From: an uncultured bacterium
GTDB lineage: Bacteria; Patescibacteriota; Minisyncoccia; Phycocordibacterales; CAWITU01
Direction of reading: 5' to 3'
Length of the DNA stretch: 6,545 nucleotides
Assembly (NCBI GenBank): GCA_903958115.1
Contig: CAJBRS010000073.1
Span: 1 to 6,545 of the forward strand
Within the stretch, counting starts at the first letter, position 1; each line of letters begins with the position of its first letter. Below the pieces are notes generated by a model. It was not told the origin of the DNA and searched no databases. It was given only the letters and a program-made list of their open reading frames with translations. A program made the position numbers and the translations under genes. This document shows positions 5,526 to 6,545 of this stretch, piece after piece.

Positions 5526-6512
5526 ATGAATTTAAACCCTAAAATTTTTGATAAAGACGTGGAGATGGTGCCAATCCGAAAGGGATTCGGTGAAGGTCTG
5601 TTGGCGGCTGGTGAAGCTGATCCACGCGTGGTTGGACTATGTGCTGATTTGACTGAATCAACTCAGATGCATTTTTTCCGCAATAAATTTCCACAACGAT
5701 TTGTCCAGGTTGGTGTAGCTGAGCAAAATCTTGCTGGTGTTGCTTCTGGAATGGCTGCAATGGGAAAAATTCCATTTATTAGCTCGTATGCGATGTTTTC
5801 TCCTGGAAGAAACTGGGAGCAGATTCGCACTACTATTTGTTACAACAATGTTCCTGTGAAAATTGCAGGATCTCATGCAGGTGTTTCTGTCGGACCAGAT
5901 GGAGGAACACATCAAGCGATTGAAGATATTGCACTGACTCGTGTCATTCCTCGAATGGTGGTTATTTCTCCTTGTGATGCTGTCGAAGCAAAGAAGGCAA
6001 CAATGGCCGCCGCAAAGACTAATGATCCAACCTATATTAGACTTGCTCGAGAAAGCACTCCTATTATCACAACAGAAGAAACTCCTTTTGAAATAGGGAA
6101 GGCTCAATTGCTTTTCGAATCAAATACGAAGAAATTGGAGGTGGGAATTATTGCTACTGGAGCTTTAGTTTATAAAGCTTTGCGAGTGGCCAAGCAATTA
6201 GAGGCTCAAGGTATTGGCACTTCGGTATTAAATTTGAGCACTATTAAACCATTAGACGAAGAAGCTATCATCACTCTAGCAAAATCAGCCGGTGCGATTG
6301 TGACAGTTGAAGAACATCAGATCGCTGGTGGTATGGGGAGTGCTGTTGCGGAATTACTTGCGAAAAAATTACCGACACCGATTGAATTTGTTGGTGTCAA
6401 CGATCAGTTCGGTCAATCCGGCCAGCCCGACGAATTACTCGAAAAATATGAAATGGGTGAAAGCCACATCGAAGCCGCTATTCGACGAGTGTGGAAACGA
6501 AAGGCTAACTAA
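5526..6512 (+). CDS. Transketolase, C-terminal (pyrimidine-binding) subunit
   Basis: The 328 residues cover the pyrimidine-binding and C-terminal domains of transketolase and would pair with the N-subunit encoded just upstream to form the active site. The block GVAEQNLAGVASGMA contains Glu66, the conserved Glu that activates thiamine diphosphate. Before it lies the GLCADLTEST strand, and after it the SHAGVSVGPDGGTHQ loop (116-130). From about residue 190 the transketolase C-terminal domain follows, with VEEH...GGMGSAVAE. The start fits family alignments (the conserved VPIRKGFGEGL lies near residue 16). The gene follows the N-subunit stop by 12 bases with no Shine-Dalgarno sequence, so translation may rely on coupling or on the A-rich context before the ATG. 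The two genes together total about 616 residues, close to a single-chain transketolase. Confidence 0.94.
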   Translation: MNLNPKIFDKDVEMVPIRKGFGEGLLAAGEADPRVVGLCADLTESTQMHFFRNKFPQRFVQVGVAEQNLAGVASGMAAMGKIPFISSYAMFSPGRNWEQIRTTICYNNVPVKIAGSHAGVSVGPDGGTHQAIEDIALTRVIPRMVVISPCDAVEAKKATMAAAKTNDPTYIRLARESTPIITTEETPFEIGKAQLLFESNTKKLEVGIIATGALVYKALRVAKQLEAQGIGTSVLNLSTIKPLDEEAIITLAKSAGAIVTVEEHQIAGGMGSAVAELLAKKLPTPIEFVGVNDQFGQSGQPDELLEKYEMGESHIEAAIRRVWKRKAN

Positions 6513-6545
6513 GCACACAAAACAAAATAGCTCCTTTTGAGAGAC
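6511..6545 (+). repeat. Possible partial second copy of the intergenic element
   Basis: Downstream of the transketolase C-subunit stop codon, AAGCACA is followed by an A-rich stretch and then CTCCTTTTGAGAGAC at the window edge. The region after the epimerase gene (4530-4568) shows AAGCACA, then ATACCTTTGAAGAGAC. The match needs gaps and is cut by the end of the window, so it is tentative. If real, the GC-rich hairpin should follow just outside. Confidence 0.25.

Noticed and set aside
5658..6107. 149-codon minus-strand open frame inside the transketolase C-subunit gene
   Set aside because: It lies fully opposite a well-conserved gene; its composition (many Cys, Ser, Arg) is typical of an antisense shadow.
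44..6512. Possible alternative genetic code, since no gene here ends in TGA (six TAA, two TAG)
   Set aside because: No in-frame TGA occurs inside any of the genes, and conserved Gly and Trp positions use normal codons, so the standard bacterial code is adequate; TGA avoidance in eight AT-rich genes may be chance.
4647..6512. Transketolase broken by a frameshift
   Set aside because: The two frames are separated exactly at the domain boundary, with a stop, a 12-base spacer and a good ATG; separate subunits of this kind are common in bacteria and archaea.

Overview
The window is a compact, AT-rich bacterial segment of about 40% G+C by eye. It holds eight complete protein genes and no intergenic gap longer than about 125 bases. 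The best guess for the source is a small-genome fermentative bacterium of the Candidate Phyla Radiation (Patescibacteria, perhaps Parcubacteria-like). This rests on the gene set (split transketolase, pentose-phosphate enzymes feeding GAPDH, an Asp/Glu-tRNA amidotransferase subunit), on short membrane proteins of no known family, on tight packing, and on the lack of recognisable Shine-Dalgarno sequences. It is an inference from style; no marker such as rRNA is present.

Layout. Positions 44-424 encode a small single-pass membrane protein of unknown function. Positions 452-1888 encode GatB, driven by its own extended -10 promoter just after the first gene and ending inside a perfect 34-bp palindromic terminator. 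Facing it on the minus strand (2238-1930) is a small membrane protein with a Gln-rich tail. A divergent intergenic region of about 100 bp then leads into the plus-strand cluster gap (GAPDH), rpiB (ribose-5-phosphate isomerase B) and a divergent rpe-like epimerase (2340-4523), where rpiB and rpe overlap by 46 bases. After a 123-bp spacer with a GC-rich potential hairpin, two genes encode transketolase as separate N- and C-terminal subunits (4647-6512).

How they fit together. RpiB, the Rpe-like protein and transketolase would interconvert pentose phosphates and yield glyceraldehyde 3-phosphate, which GAPDH oxidises. This matches the pentose-phosphate route into lower glycolysis often proposed for CPR bacteria. 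GatB belongs to translation (Gln-tRNA/Asn-tRNA formation); gatA and gatC are not in the window.

The most notable signals are regulatory. gatB and the transketolase N-subunit gene share a 15-base promoter motif (14 of 15 identical) placed exactly 7 bases before the ATG, which predicts leaderless mRNAs. A similar arrangement precedes the minus-strand gene. The Rpe-like protein lacks both canonical metal-binding histidines. The GC-rich intergenic element between rpe and the transketolase genes has a possible second, truncated copy at the window's right edge. No mobile element, CRISPR array, tRNA or rRNA was seen.
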